DNA from: Hyphomicrobiales bacterium
GTDB lineage: Bacteria > Pseudomonadota > Alphaproteobacteria > Rhizobiales > Aestuariivirgaceae
Length of the DNA: 8,232 nt
Direction: 5' to 3'
NCBI GenBank assembly: GCA_027051995.1
Contig: JALUFY010000372.1
Location: 1-8,232 of the forward strand
The position numbers and the translations under genes are program-made. Shown piece by piece: positions 1 through 8,232 of the stretch; positions within the stretch are counted from its first letter, which is position 1, and the number at the start of each line of letters is the position of its first letter. Below the pieces are notes generated by a model. The model did not search any database. It saw only the letters and a program-made list of their open reading frames with translations, and was not told the origin of the DNA.

Positions 1-46
1 GCCCCTGCCATAGCGCGGGCCGCGCGGGCCGCGCTATGGCAGGGGC
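1..46. repeat. Strong 18-bp inverted repeat (hairpin) at the window edge
   Basis: Positions 1-18 are the exact reverse complement of 29-46, with a 10-nt GC-rich spacer at 19-28. The arms read GCCCCTGCCATAGCGCGG and its complement. As RNA this would be a very stable hairpin, but no T-run follows, so it does not look like a standard intrinsic terminator. The left arm begins exactly at base 1, so the repeat may extend beyond the window, or may be a fold-back artefact if base 1 is a contig end. It carries an in-frame TAG (11-13) relative to the adaptor gene downstream. Confidence 0.75.
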
Positions 47-88
47 GGGGCGAATTGGCGCACGCGCGGGCGGCGGGCCGCGCCTCTC

Positions 89-1213
89 GTGGAGATACGG
101 CGGGTGAAGTTGAGCGAGTGGCGTCCGCGCATGCGCTTCTATGGCCGCATCATCGCGCCCCACAGGGTTGGCCTGCGCATGCCGGTGTCCGGGCGCATCG
201 TCATGGTCAATCCCCGGCTGCACACCGGCGGCGAGGTGAAAAAGGGCGAAATCCTCGTGCGGCTCGATGATTTCGCCTACCGGGCGGCGCTGGCGCAGGC
301 CGAAGCCGCGCTGGAGGAAGCGCGCGCCAAGGCCCGGGAGAACGAGGCCCAGATCGCGCTGGAGGAAGCCTCCCTGAAGAATGCCCGCCGGCAGCTGGAG
401 CTGGCGCGGCGCGATCTCGCCAGGGTGCGCGAGCTGGCCGGTTCCGGCGCGGCTTCCGGCAAGGCGCTGGACGCCGCCATTCTGACGGAAACCCAGCGGC
501 GGCTCGCCGTCACGCAGAAAAAGGGGGCCATCGGCGCCGCGCGCGCCCGGCTTGCGCAATATACCGCCCAGATCCGCCGCCAGCGCGAGCTTGTGAAGCT
601 GGCGCGCCACGATCTCGCCGATACGGTGCTCAAGGCGCCGTTTGACGCCCGCGTGCTCTCCGCTCAGGCCGAAACCGGGCAATACGTCACGCCCTCCAGC
701 GAGCTTGCGCTGCTGGCCGACAAGGGGCGGTTGGAAGCGCGGTTCTCCATGTCGGAAGATCAGTATGGCGATCTGCTCGCTCTTGGCGGCTCCCTGCGCG
801 GCGCTCCGGTGCGTATCATCTGGAAATCCGGACACACGCGCCTTGCGCTGCCCGGCAGGCTTGCGCGCATCGCTCCGGAGGTGGACGCGGCGAGCGGCGC
901 GGTGACGGCCTTCGCCTCCATCGGCGGCGCAGACGATCTGCTGCGCAAAACGCCCATCGGCTCCTTCGTGGATGTCATGCTCGCCGCGCCCCGGGCGCGC
1001 AAGGTGACGCGCCTGCCGGAAGGCGCGCTGCATGACGGCGGCCGGGTGTTCATTATCCGGGACGGCGTGCTGCGGCCGCGCAAGGTGCGCGCCTTGGGGC
1101 GGGACGGCGGCGAGATCATCATCGCCGGAGGGCTGGAAACCGGCGAGAAAGTCATGGTCAGCCCCCTGCCCAACGCCCGGGCTGGCATGCGCGTGCGGAC
1201 GGTGAAACAATGA
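89..1213 (+). CDS. RND efflux periplasmic adaptor subunit (HlyD/MFP family), N-terminus uncertain
   Basis: This is the periplasmic adaptor of a tripartite RND exporter, linking the inner-membrane pump to an outer-membrane channel. Numbered from GTG 89: a first lipoyl half at about 30-62 (PVSGRIV, then GGEVKKGEILVRLDD), a long Ala/Glu/Arg-rich alpha-helical hairpin at about 65-190, a second lipoyl half (TVLKAPFDARV and GQYV), then beta-barrel and membrane-proximal domains to the C-terminus (VTRLPEGAL, VRALGRDGGEIIIAGGLETGEKV). The end overlaps the permease start as ATGA, so the two are probably translationally coupled. The start is doubtful. GTG 89 lacks a clear Shine-Dalgarno. GTG 104 has GGAGA at 91-95, eight bases upstream. 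Adaptor-like sequence (AAPLVEIRR) seems to extend upstream of 89. No signal peptide or anchoring helix is present, whereas relatives usually have one, so the gene may be truncated by the hairpin, frameshifted or mis-assembled. Family call is secure; the specific substrate is unknown. Confidence 0.9.
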   Translation: MEIRRVKLSEWRPRMRFYGRIIAPHRVGLRMPVSGRIVMVNPRLHTGGEVKKGEILVRLDDFAYRAALAQAEAALEEARAKARENEAQIALEEASLKNARRQLELARRDLARVRELAGSGAASGKALDAAILTETQRRLAVTQKKGAIGAARARLAQYTAQIRRQRELVKLARHDLADTVLKAPFDARVLSAQAETGQYVTPSSELALLADKGRLEARFSMSEDQYGDLLALGGSLRGAPVRIIWKSGHTRLALPGRLARIAPEVDAASGAVTAFASIGGADDLLRKTPIGSFVDVMLAAPRARKVTRLPEGALHDGGRVFIIRDGVLRPRKVRALGRDGGEIIIAGGLETGEKVMVSPLPNARAGMRVRTVKQ

Positions 1214-4200
1214 GCGGCCGTTCTTCAGATGCGCCGGAGCGGCGTTTTTCGGCCATGGGCGCGCCGGTGCGTTTTTTCGCCCGGCACGCCACGGCGGCCA
1301 ACCTGCTGATGATCCTGCTGTGCATCGCCGGACTGGCGGCGCTGGAGCAGCTGAACACCCAGCTTCTGCCCACGCGGGAAAACCCGCGCGTCTCCATCCG
1401 TCTTTCGTGGCCGGGAGCCTCGGCCACCGACATGGAAAAATCCGTGATCCGCAATCTGGAGCCGGCCTTGCGCAATCTGGACGGGGTCGAGGATTTCTTC
1501 GGTCTGGCGCGCGAAGGCAGCGCCTATATGGCGGTGCAGTTCCGCCGCGGCATGGATCCCGAAGCGGTGCGCCGGGAAGTGGAGACGGCGGTGGGCGACG
1601 TGACCACCCTGCCGGCCGGCATGGATCCGCCGAAGGTGCGTCTCGTGCGCCGCTTCGAGCGCGTCGCCAAGGTGCTCGTCACTGGCCCTTTCAGCGAAAA
1701 GACCCTCAAGGCCTGGGCGGCGCGCATCCGCGATGGCCTGCTGGCGGCGGGCATCAGCCGGGTCACCATGACCGGCGCGCGCGATACCGAGATCACCATA
1801 TCCACGCCGGAGCGCAACCTGGTGCGCTATGGATTGTCCATGGACGGCATCGCCCAGGCCATCACGCGGGAGGCCCGCGACAGACCGGCGGGCAGCCTGC
1901 ATGGCGACCCGGAGCGCAGCGTGCATGGCGTGGCGCGCGCCGACACGCCCGGGGAGATCGCCGCCATCCCCCTGCGCATGGCGCGCACGGGAGAACGGCT
2001 GACCATCGGCGACGTGGCCAGGGTGCGCGAGGAGCTGGCGGCGGATCAGGTGCGCGGGCTGCATGAGGGGCAACCGGCCATCCGGCTGGAAGTCCAGCGC
2101 ACGCCGGAGGCGGACACGCTGGAGACAAACCGCATTCTGCACGATTTCATGAAGAAATTCCGCTCCAGGCTGCCCGCCGGAATGAAGGCGGAGATCTTCG
2201 ACGTGCGGGCCGAATATCTGCTGGACCGCATCCGCCTGCTGGTGGTCAACGGCCTTCAGGGACTGATCATCGTGCTGATCGTTCTGTTCATCTTTCTGGA
2301 CGCCCGCATCGCCCTCTGGGTGGCGGCGGGGATTCCCGTTTCCATGCTGGCGGCGCTGGCGGTCATGTGGGCGAGCGGCCAGAGCATCAACATGTTTTCG
2401 CTCTTCGCCCTCATCCTCGTGCTCGGCATCATCGTCGATGACGCCATTGTCGTCGGGGAGCACGCCGCCCATCTGCGCAGGGAGCGCCATTATCCTCCCG
2501 CGCGGGCGGCGGAGGAAGGCGCAATGCGCATGCTGCCGCCGGTGCTGGCGGCGACGCTGACCACCATCGCCGCCTTTCTCCCCACGTTCTTCTTTGGCGG
2601 GCGCGTCGGAGACATGCTGACCGCCCTGCCGCTGGTGATCGCCGCGGCGCTCGCCGCTTCGCTGGTGGAGTGCTTCTTCATTCTGCCCGCGCACCTGCGT
2701 CATGCCCTGACCGCAAGCGCGCAACCGGGCCGCATGCGCCGCGCGCTGGACGCCGCCTTCAGCCGTTTCCGCGATCATCTCTTCGCTCCCGTGGCGCGCG
2801 CCGCCTGCCGCTGGCGCTACGCCACGCTGGCGGCGGCCCTGGCGCTGCTGGCCATCAGCACCGGCGTTATCGCCGGCGGGCGGCTGCGCTTCGATTTCTT
2901 CCCCTCACCGGAGCCGGAATACATCTCCGCCAGCATCGCCATGCAGCCGGGAACGCCCGCCGCCCGCACCCGGGCGGCTCTGGGCGCGGCGGAAGAAGCG
3001 CTGCGCCGCGCCGAAAGAAAACTCGGTGGAGGCCGCAAGCTGGTGCGGGCCACCTTCGCCTGGCTGGGCAAGCTGGGTTATACCAGCGGCGATCATCTGG
3101 CGCAGCTGGACGTGCAGCTGACGGCTTCGGAAAAACGCGATGTGCGCACCCGCGACATCGTGCGCGCCTGGAAACGGGCCATGCCGCCCATCGCCGGGCT
3201 GGCGCAATTCTCCATCGGCGTGCGCAGGCACGGCGGCGCGCCGCGCGATCTGGAAATCCGCCTGCATGGCGACGATCCCTTCCGCCTGAAACAGGCGGCG
3301 CTGGAGATCGAGAAGCTGCTGGCCGCAATGCCCGGCGTGCAGACGGTGGATGACGACCTGCCCTGGGGCAAGAGCGACGTGCGTATCCGCCTGACCCGCG
3401 CCGGGCGGGCCCTGGGTTATTCCATCGACGCGGTGAGCAGCCAGGTGCGCCAGGCCCTGGAGGGGCGGATCGTGCGCCGTTTCGCCCGCGAGGGGGAGGA
3501 AATCGCCGTGCGCATCCGCCGCCCGCTGCATGGAAAGGGGCTGGAGGCCCTGCGCAATCTGCGCATCCGCGCGCCGAACGGGGCTCATGCGCCGCTGCGC
3601 GCCATCGCCACGCTTGAGGAGCGCCCGTCCTTCCACACCATCTTCCGCCGCGACGGGCGCACCAGCATCGCCGTGGGAGCCGATCTGGACAGCCACCGCC
3701 TGACCCTGGCGGAGGCGCGGGAGAGGCTGAAGAGGGCCGGTCTTGCCGGTATCGCCGCCAGATACGGCGCGGAGCTGTCCTACAGCGGCGGGCTGGACGA
3801 ACAGCGGCGGGGATTCTCCGATCTGCAAAAGGGGCTGGGCGCGGCGCTCGCCCTCATCTACATCACCCTGGCCTGGGTGCTGGGCAGCTATGCCCGTCCG
3901 CTCGTCGTCATGGCCATCATTCCCTTTGGCGTCATCGGCATGGTGGCCGGGCACCTGCTGCTGGGCATGAACCTGACCTTGCTCTCGCTTGTGGGGCTGC
4001 TGGGATTGTCGGGCATCATCGTCAACGACTCCATCATCCTGACGGCGCGCGCCGATGAGCGCCTGAAACAGGGGGAGACGCCTTTCGAAGCCGCCACGGG
4101 CGCGGCCCGTGACCGCCTGCGCGCCGTGCTGCTGACCTCCCTGACCACCATCGGCGGGCTGCTGCCGCTGCTGTTCGAAACATCCATTCAGGCGCAGTTC

Positions 4201-4356
4201 CTCATTCCCATGGCGGTGACGATCACCTTCGGCCTGGCGGCCGGCACCATCCTCGTGCTGCTCATCGCCCCGGCCATTTACGTCATCCTCGCCGATTTGC
4301 GCCTGCTGCGCCCGGCTGGGCCGGACGCGAAAGCCCTCCGCACCCGGCGGGGATAA
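1210..4356 (+). CDS. RND efflux transporter permease (AcrB/HAE1-type)
   Basis: Inner-membrane proton-driven export pump, 1048 residues, the usual full length for the AcrB-like HAE1 family. The sequence shows the standard two-fold layout: TM1 at about 28-48, a large periplasmic loop to about 340, TM2-TM6 at about 344-492, TM7 at 538-558, a second periplasmic loop to about 870, then TM8-TM12 at about 877-1023. TM4 carries the family's paired acidic residues (D410, D411 in GIIVDDAIVV), matching the proton-relay Asp pair of AcrB. TM11 has RLRAVLLTSL, keeping the Arg and Thr of the relay (R969, T976). TM10 reads GLSGIIVNDSIIL, so the canonical Lys is replaced (V938 by ungapped spacing from R969) and an extra Asp (D940) follows. 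ATG 1210 overlaps the adaptor stop; M16 (1255) is an alternative start. Substrates (drugs, solvents, lipids, other) cannot be told from the sequence. Confidence 0.95.
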   Translation: MSGRSSDAPERRFSAMGAPVRFFARHATAANLLMILLCIAGLAALEQLNTQLLPTRENPRVSIRLSWPGASATDMEKSVIRNLEPALRNLDGVEDFFGLAREGSAYMAVQFRRGMDPEAVRREVETAVGDVTTLPAGMDPPKVRLVRRFERVAKVLVTGPFSEKTLKAWAARIRDGLLAAGISRVTMTGARDTEITISTPERNLVRYGLSMDGIAQAITREARDRPAGSLHGDPERSVHGVARADTPGEIAAIPLRMARTGERLTIGDVARVREELAADQVRGLHEGQPAIRLEVQRTPEADTLETNRILHDFMKKFRSRLPAGMKAEIFDVRAEYLLDRIRLLVVNGLQGLIIVLIVLFIFLDARIALWVAAGIPVSMLAALAVMWASGQSINMFSLFALILVLGIIVDDAIVVGEHAAHLRRERHYPPARAAEEGAMRMLPPVLAATLTTIAAFLPTFFFGGRVGDMLTALPLVIAAALAASLVECFFILPAHLRHALTASAQPGRMRRALDAAFSRFRDHLFAPVARAACRWRYATLAAALALLAISTGVIAGGRLRFDFFPSPEPEYISASIAMQPGTPAARTRAALGAAEEALRRAERKLGGGRKLVRATFAWLGKLGYTSGDHLAQLDVQLTASEKRDVRTRDIVRAWKRAMPPIAGLAQFSIGVRRHGGAPRDLEIRLHGDDPFRLKQAALEIEKLLAAMPGVQTVDDDLPWGKSDVRIRLTRAGRALGYSIDAVSSQVRQALEGRIVRRFAREGEEIAVRIRRPLHGKGLEALRNLRIRAPNGAHAPLRAIATLEERPSFHTIFRRDGRTSIAVGADLDSHRLTLAEARERLKRAGLAGIAARYGAELSYSGGLDEQRRGFSDLQKGLGAALALIYITLAWVLGSYARPLVVMAIIPFGVIGMVAGHLLLGMNLTLLSLVGLLGLSGIIVNDSIILTARADERLKQGETPFEAATGAARDRLRAVLLTSLTTIGGLLPLLFETSIQAQFLIPMAVTITFGLAAGTILVLLIAPAIYVILADLRLLRPAGPDAKALRTRRG

Positions 4357-4370
4357 GCGGCGCACGAAAT

Positions 4371-4409
4371 GGGCCGGTCAAGCAGTGAAAGCGTGAGATG
4401 GACCGGCTC
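4371..4409. terminator. Possible bidirectional hairpin in the convergent gap
   Basis: GCCGGTC at 4373-4379 pairs with GACCGGC at 4401-4407. The stem extends to nine pairs with one G-U at 4371-4372/4408-4409, around a 21-nt loop. It lies in the 60-bp gap between the permease stop and the kinase stop, where terminators for both genes are expected. The large loop and absence of a T-run make it a weak candidate. Confidence 0.3.
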
Positions 4410-4416
4410 CCCCGTG

Positions 4417-6243
<1,827 letters not shown>

Positions 6244-6376
6244 TTCCGTTGATCCTTCCCCCTGTCATCCCTGGCGGGCGCATTCTCCCGTGCGCCGCGA
6301 GGCAATGTAACCGGCAAGCATTAATGGAGAAAAACTTCGGAGGGGATTTCGCCGGATGCGGTAAACGGCGGCTTTA

Positions 6377-6398
6377 TGCGAAGGATAAAATCCGCGCA
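6377..6398. promoter_or_regulatory. Imperfect dyad overlapping a possible -10 box
   Basis: The arms TGCG and GGAT (6377-6380, 6383-6386) mirror ATCC and CGCA (6390-6393, 6395-6398) around a central AAA, with two unpaired A's on the left and one G on the right. The dyad overlaps the TAAAAT at 6386-6391 and lies about 65 bases before the qmcA start, a position typical of an operator. It could equally be chance, as the arms are short. Confidence 0.25.
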
Positions 6399-6448
6399 TT
6401 GGCGCAAAGTGGCGGTTTCATGCTAGAGATAACGGGAATCGGTCACAT

Positions 6449-6454
6449 GGAGGA
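6449..6454 (+). promoter_or_regulatory. Strong ribosome binding site fixing the qmcA start
   Basis: GGAGGA lies eight bases upstream of ATG 6463. It is close to a full consensus Shine-Dalgarno and supports this start, which also places the membrane helix right at the N-terminus as in relatives. Confidence 0.8.
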
Positions 6455-6462
6455 TTCCGCTC

Positions 6463-7401
6463 ATGCTGCAAGGCGTATCAATCGTCGTCGTCGTTCTTGT
6501 CCTGCTGGTGCTCGTCACCCTCTACAAGGGCATCGTCATCGTGCCTCAGGGCTACAATTACACGATCGAACGTTTCGGCAAGTTCATGACCGCGCTTCAG
6601 CCGGGCTTTCACATCATCATCCCCTATTTCGACCGGGTGTCGAACAAGGCCAACATGATGGAGCAGGTGCTGGAGGTGCCCAGCCAGGAAATCATCACCA
6701 AGGACAACGCCATGGTGCAGGTGGACGGCGTGGCCTTCTATCAGATCATTGACGCGGCGCGCTCCACCTACGAGGTGAACAATCTGGAATACGCCATGAT
6801 CAATCTGGTGATGACCAATATCCGCACGGTCATGGGCTCGATGGATCTCGATCAGCTTCTGTCGCACCGCGACGAGATCAATCACCGCATTCTCTCGGTG
6901 GTGGACGAGGCGGCGGGGCCCTGGGGGGTGAAGGTGACGCGCATCGAGATCAAGGATATTCTGCCGCCCAATGATCTGGTGGACGCCATGGCCCAGCAGA
7001 TGATCGCCGAACGCACAAAGCGGGCCACCATCCTGCAGGCGGAAGGCGTGCGCCAGTCGGCGGTGCTGAAGGCCGAGGGCGAGAAGCAGGCGCAGATCCT
7101 CAAGGCCGAGGGTGAAAAGGAGGCCGCCTTCCGGCTGGCCGAGGCGCGCGAGCGGCAGGCCGAGGCCGAGGCGCAGGCGACGAAGGCGGTGAGCCAGGCC
7201 ATCGGCGAGGGCGATGTGCGGGCCATCAACTATTTCGTCGCCAACAACTACGTCAAGGCGCTGGAGAGCCTGGCCAGCGCGCCCAATCAGAAGGTGCTGA
7301 TGATGCCGCTGGAGGCGTCGTCCGTCATCGGCTCCATCGCCGGCATTTCCGAGCTGGCGAAGGAGGCCTTCGGCAAGAAGGGCGAAAAAACGCCCGAGTG
7401 A
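6463..7401 (+). CDS. qmcA: SPFH/band-7 membrane protein QmcA (stomatin-like)
   Basis: A 312-residue SPFH-family protein, close in length and sequence to my recollection of E. coli QmcA (about 305 residues). One N-terminal membrane helix spans about 5-21. The SPFH domain follows at about 23-185, with [45 protein letters not shown] and [14 protein letters not shown] charged Ala/Glu-rich coiled coil at about 185-245 contains near-repeats of [11 protein letters not shown]. The tail keeps the family motif [16 protein letters not shown] (280-295). Such proteins oligomerise at the inner membrane and are linked to membrane microdomains and to modulating the FtsH protease; in E. coli QmcA was found with FtsH-HflKC. 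The ybbJ partner lies 67 bases downstream on the same strand, the conserved SPFH-NfeD arrangement, likely one operon. HflK/HflC are alternatives but lack these C-terminal motifs. Confidence 0.93.
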   Translation: MLQGVSIVVVVLVLLVLVTLYKGIVIVPQGYNYTIERFGKFMTALQPGFHIIIPYFDRVSNKANMMEQVLEVPSQEIITKDNAMVQVDGVAFYQIIDAARSTYEVNNLEYAMINLVMTNIRTVMGSMDLDQLLSHRDEINHRILSVVDEAAGPWGVKVTRIEIKDILPPNDLVDAMAQQMIAERTKRATILQAEGVRQSAVLKAEGEKQAQILKAEGEKEAAFRLAEARERQAEAEAQATKAVSQAIGEGDVRAINYFVANNYVKALESLASAPNQKVLMMPLEASSVIGSIAGISELAKEAFGKKGEKTPE

Positions 7402-7468
7402 TCACCGCAACCGCCCGCCCGGCGCGCGGCCGGCTTTGCGGGACGCGGGACAAGGAGAATGATACATC

Positions 7469-7927
7469 ATGTATGCCGCCTTTCTGGATCAATACGGCTG
7501 GTGGACGCTGGGCATCCTGCTGCTGATCGCCGAGATGCTCGTGCCGGGCATTTTTCTCATGTGGTTCGGCCTGGCGGCGCTGCTGACCGGCCTGCTCGAT
7601 GTGCTGATCCCGTCCCTGGGCTGGCAATGGCAGGCGCTGTTCTTCGCCATCGCCGCCGTGGCGCTGGTGTTCGGGGTGCGCCCGCTGATCAGCCGCAAGC
7701 TGGAGCGGGAGACCGATCACCCGACGCTGAACCGCAGGATGCATGCGCTGATCGGGCAGACCGCCAATCTGGTCAATCCCATCACCAACGGCCACGGGGA
7801 GGTCAAGATCGGCGACACCCTGTGGCGCGTCACCGGGCCCGACCTGCCAAAAGGCGCGCGGGTGCGCGTGGTCTCGGTGGATGAACAGTCCATGGCCCTG
7901 CATGTGGAGCCGGCCGGGGAGACATGA
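7469..7927 (+). CDS. ybbJ: NfeD-family inner-membrane protein (YbbJ-like), QmcA partner
   Basis: A 152-residue protein of the short NfeD class, matching YbbJ of E. coli in length, layout and position beside qmcA. Hydrophobic segments lie at about 11-30, 31-48 and 53-71, with a conserved-looking AEMLVPG in the first. A basic stretch (RPLISRKLER) follows at 71-80. The cytoplasmic C-terminal half (about 92-148) is the NfeD OB-fold, recognisable by ALIGQTA, NGHGEVKIGDTLWRV and GARVRVVSVD. Members associate with SPFH proteins and are thought to assist their assembly or function in the membrane; no enzymatic activity is expected, since the long NfeD serine-protease domain is absent. The start ATG 7469 has AAGGAG at 7452-7457, eleven bases upstream. 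An overlapping ATG at 7459 opens a different, non-family frame. Confidence 0.9.
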   Translation: MYAAFLDQYGWWTLGILLLIAEMLVPGIFLMWFGLAALLTGLLDVLIPSLGWQWQALFFAIAAVALVFGVRPLISRKLERETDHPTLNRRMHALIGQTANLVNPITNGHGEVKIGDTLWRVTGPDLPKGARVRVVSVDEQSMALHVEPAGET

Positions 7928-8014
7928 CAAACCCCGGCGGGACGGTGGGGTATCCGGGAAAACCGCATATGCAGGAGATGAGTTCACCCGTTCGGAAATA
8001 TTCATAACCTATTG

Positions 8015-8028
8015 ATATAATTTTATAT
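8015..8028. promoter_or_regulatory. AT palindrome containing a perfect TATAAT
   Basis: ATATAA and TTATAT form six-base arms around TT. The sequence TATAAT at 8016-8021 is a consensus -10 box reading rightward, but the best -35 (TTCGGA, 7991-7996) matches only three of six bases at 19-bp spacing. In DNA this rich in G+C, the island stands out. It may be a promoter, a protein-binding site or a low-melting spacer next to the repeats. Confidence 0.3.
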
Positions 8029-8033
8029 TCGTC

Positions 8034-8056
8034 ATTGCCGGGCTTGTCCCGGCAAT
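8034..8056. repeat. REP-like palindrome, alphaproteobacterial type
   Basis: ATTGCCGGG (8034-8042) and CCCGGCAAT (8048-8056) are perfect nine-base arms around CTTGT, preceded by GTC and followed by CCAGG. I recognise this arrangement (GTC, arm, CTTGT/CTTGA, arm, CCA) as a dispersed intergenic palindrome common in many alphaproteobacterial genomes. It lies downstream of ybbJ, where it could also act as a transcript-end hairpin. Confidence 0.75.
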
Positions 8057-8060
8057 CCAG

Positions 8061-8102
8061 GGCCAGGAGCACATGCGGGTGCGTGAGGCGTCATTCCTGG
8101 CC
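8061..8102. repeat. Short inverted repeat beside the REP-like element
   Basis: GGCCAGGA (8061-8068) pairs with TCCTGGCC (8095-8102). The right arm is preceded by CGTCAT, the same lead-in as the palindrome at 8034, so this may be a degenerate neighbour of the same repeat family. The spacer is 26 bases with no obvious content. Confidence 0.35.
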
Positions 8103-8206
8103 CAAAAGCGGAGGTCGTGCCGCAAGACGCCCCTTCTGGCCGTATTCCTTTTCACCCCGCCCAAGGATCACCGGAACCGCCGCCATGACCGGCGTAGCAA
8201 GCCGCC

Positions 8207-8232
8207 CTGGATGCCCGGCACAAGTGTTCAGC
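8207..8232 (-). repeat. Second, inverted and diverged REP-like copy, cut by the window end
   Basis: Read on the minus strand, this stretch gives ACTTGTGCCGGGCATCCAGG, which aligns with GGCTTGTCCCGGCAATCCAG at 8041-8060. It is therefore probably the right half of a second repeat copy in opposite orientation, about 150 bases from the first. The remainder would lie beyond the window. Confidence 0.45.

Larger units (their letters stand above)
6244..6462. promoter_or_regulatory. Divergent intergenic region between kinase and qmcA
   Basis: This 219-bp region must contain the promoters for the leftward kinase gene and probably for the rightward qmcA-ybbJ pair. It is less GC-rich in the middle than its surroundings. 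A TAAAAT at 6386-6391 resembles a -10 box for the rightward genes but lacks a convincing -35 at the right distance. A weaker leftward -10-like TACATT lies at 6304-6309 on the minus strand. The two Shine-Dalgarno sequences sit at its edges. No small ORF or RNA gene is apparent. Confidence 0.45.
7928..8232. other. Gene-free right end with A+T-rich island and REP-like repeats
   Basis: No reading frame on either strand in these 305 bases resembles a protein. The segment begins with short weak GC hairpins after the ybbJ stop (for example ACCCC at 7931-7935 with GGGGT at 7947-7951). It then passes through a markedly A+T-rich stretch at about 7995-8030 and ends in palindromic repeat sequences, described separately. 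No tRNA is apparent. A gene beyond the right edge may take its promoter from here. Confidence 0.6.

Noticed and set aside
55..270. 71-codon TTG-start frame overlapping the adaptor 5' end
   Set aside because: It overlaps the lipoyl-domain coding region in another frame and its product is an Ala/Arg/His-rich string without similarity to anything known.
1225..2778. 517-codon open frame on the minus strand inside the permease gene
   Set aside because: It is antisense to a clearly conserved RND permease and its translation is a low-complexity His/Gln/Arg/Gly-rich string without domains, as expected from a GC-rich shadow frame.
2905..4365. 486-codon open frame on the minus strand over the permease 3' half
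   Set aside because: Same reasoning: mirror of strong coding sequence, His/Gln/Arg-rich, no recognisable motif or start signal.
7419..7433. Short GC hairpin between qmcA and ybbJ as a terminator
   Set aside because: The stem is only five pairs (CCGGC/GCCGG) and is followed by CTTTG instead of a T-run. It may modulate expression but does not support splitting the pair into separate transcripts.
7325..8005. 226-codon minus-strand frame over ybbJ and the downstream spacer
   Set aside because: It lies mostly antisense to the NfeD-family gene, is rich in Pro/Arg/His/Gln and resembles no protein family.
8031..8232. CRISPR array
   Set aside because: The repeats are palindromic, few, diverged and irregularly spaced, with no regular spacers and no cas genes in the window.

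Overview
The window is GC-rich throughout, roughly two-thirds G+C by eye, with strong G/C bias at third codon positions. Gene content, codon use and an intergenic palindrome of the type common in alphaproteobacterial chromosomes point to an alphaproteobacterium. The order or genus cannot be fixed from the sequence.

Layout, left to right. (1) Positions 1-46 form a near-perfect hairpin at the window edge. (2) Positions 89-4356 (+) hold a two-gene efflux module: an RND periplasmic adaptor (membrane fusion protein) whose N-terminus looks incomplete, joined by an ATGA overlap to a full-length 1048-residue RND inner-membrane permease. (3) A 60-bp convergent gap follows. (4) Positions 4417-6243 (-) encode a 608-residue sensor histidine kinase with six predicted membrane segments, a PAS domain and a canonical kinase core, with no response regulator nearby. 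(5) A 219-bp divergent intergenic region follows. (6) Positions 6463-7927 (+) hold a qmcA-ybbJ pair: an SPFH/band-7 membrane protein and its NfeD-family partner. (7) Positions 7928-8232 contain no gene. They hold an A+T-rich island with an inverted repeat, then REP-like palindromes.

How the parts work together. The adaptor and permease should form the inner-membrane and periplasmic parts of a proton-driven tripartite exporter; the outer-membrane channel is not in the window. QmcA and YbbJ are a classic SPFH-NfeD partnership linked to membrane microdomains and membrane protein quality control. The kinase sits between the two modules, convergent with the pump and divergent from qmcA. Nothing in the sequence ties it firmly to either.

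I see no clear novel system. The points most worth a second look are the missing adaptor N-terminus beside the edge hairpin, the altered TM10 proton-relay site in the permease, the paired cytosolic cysteines of the orphan kinase, and the repeat-rich right end.
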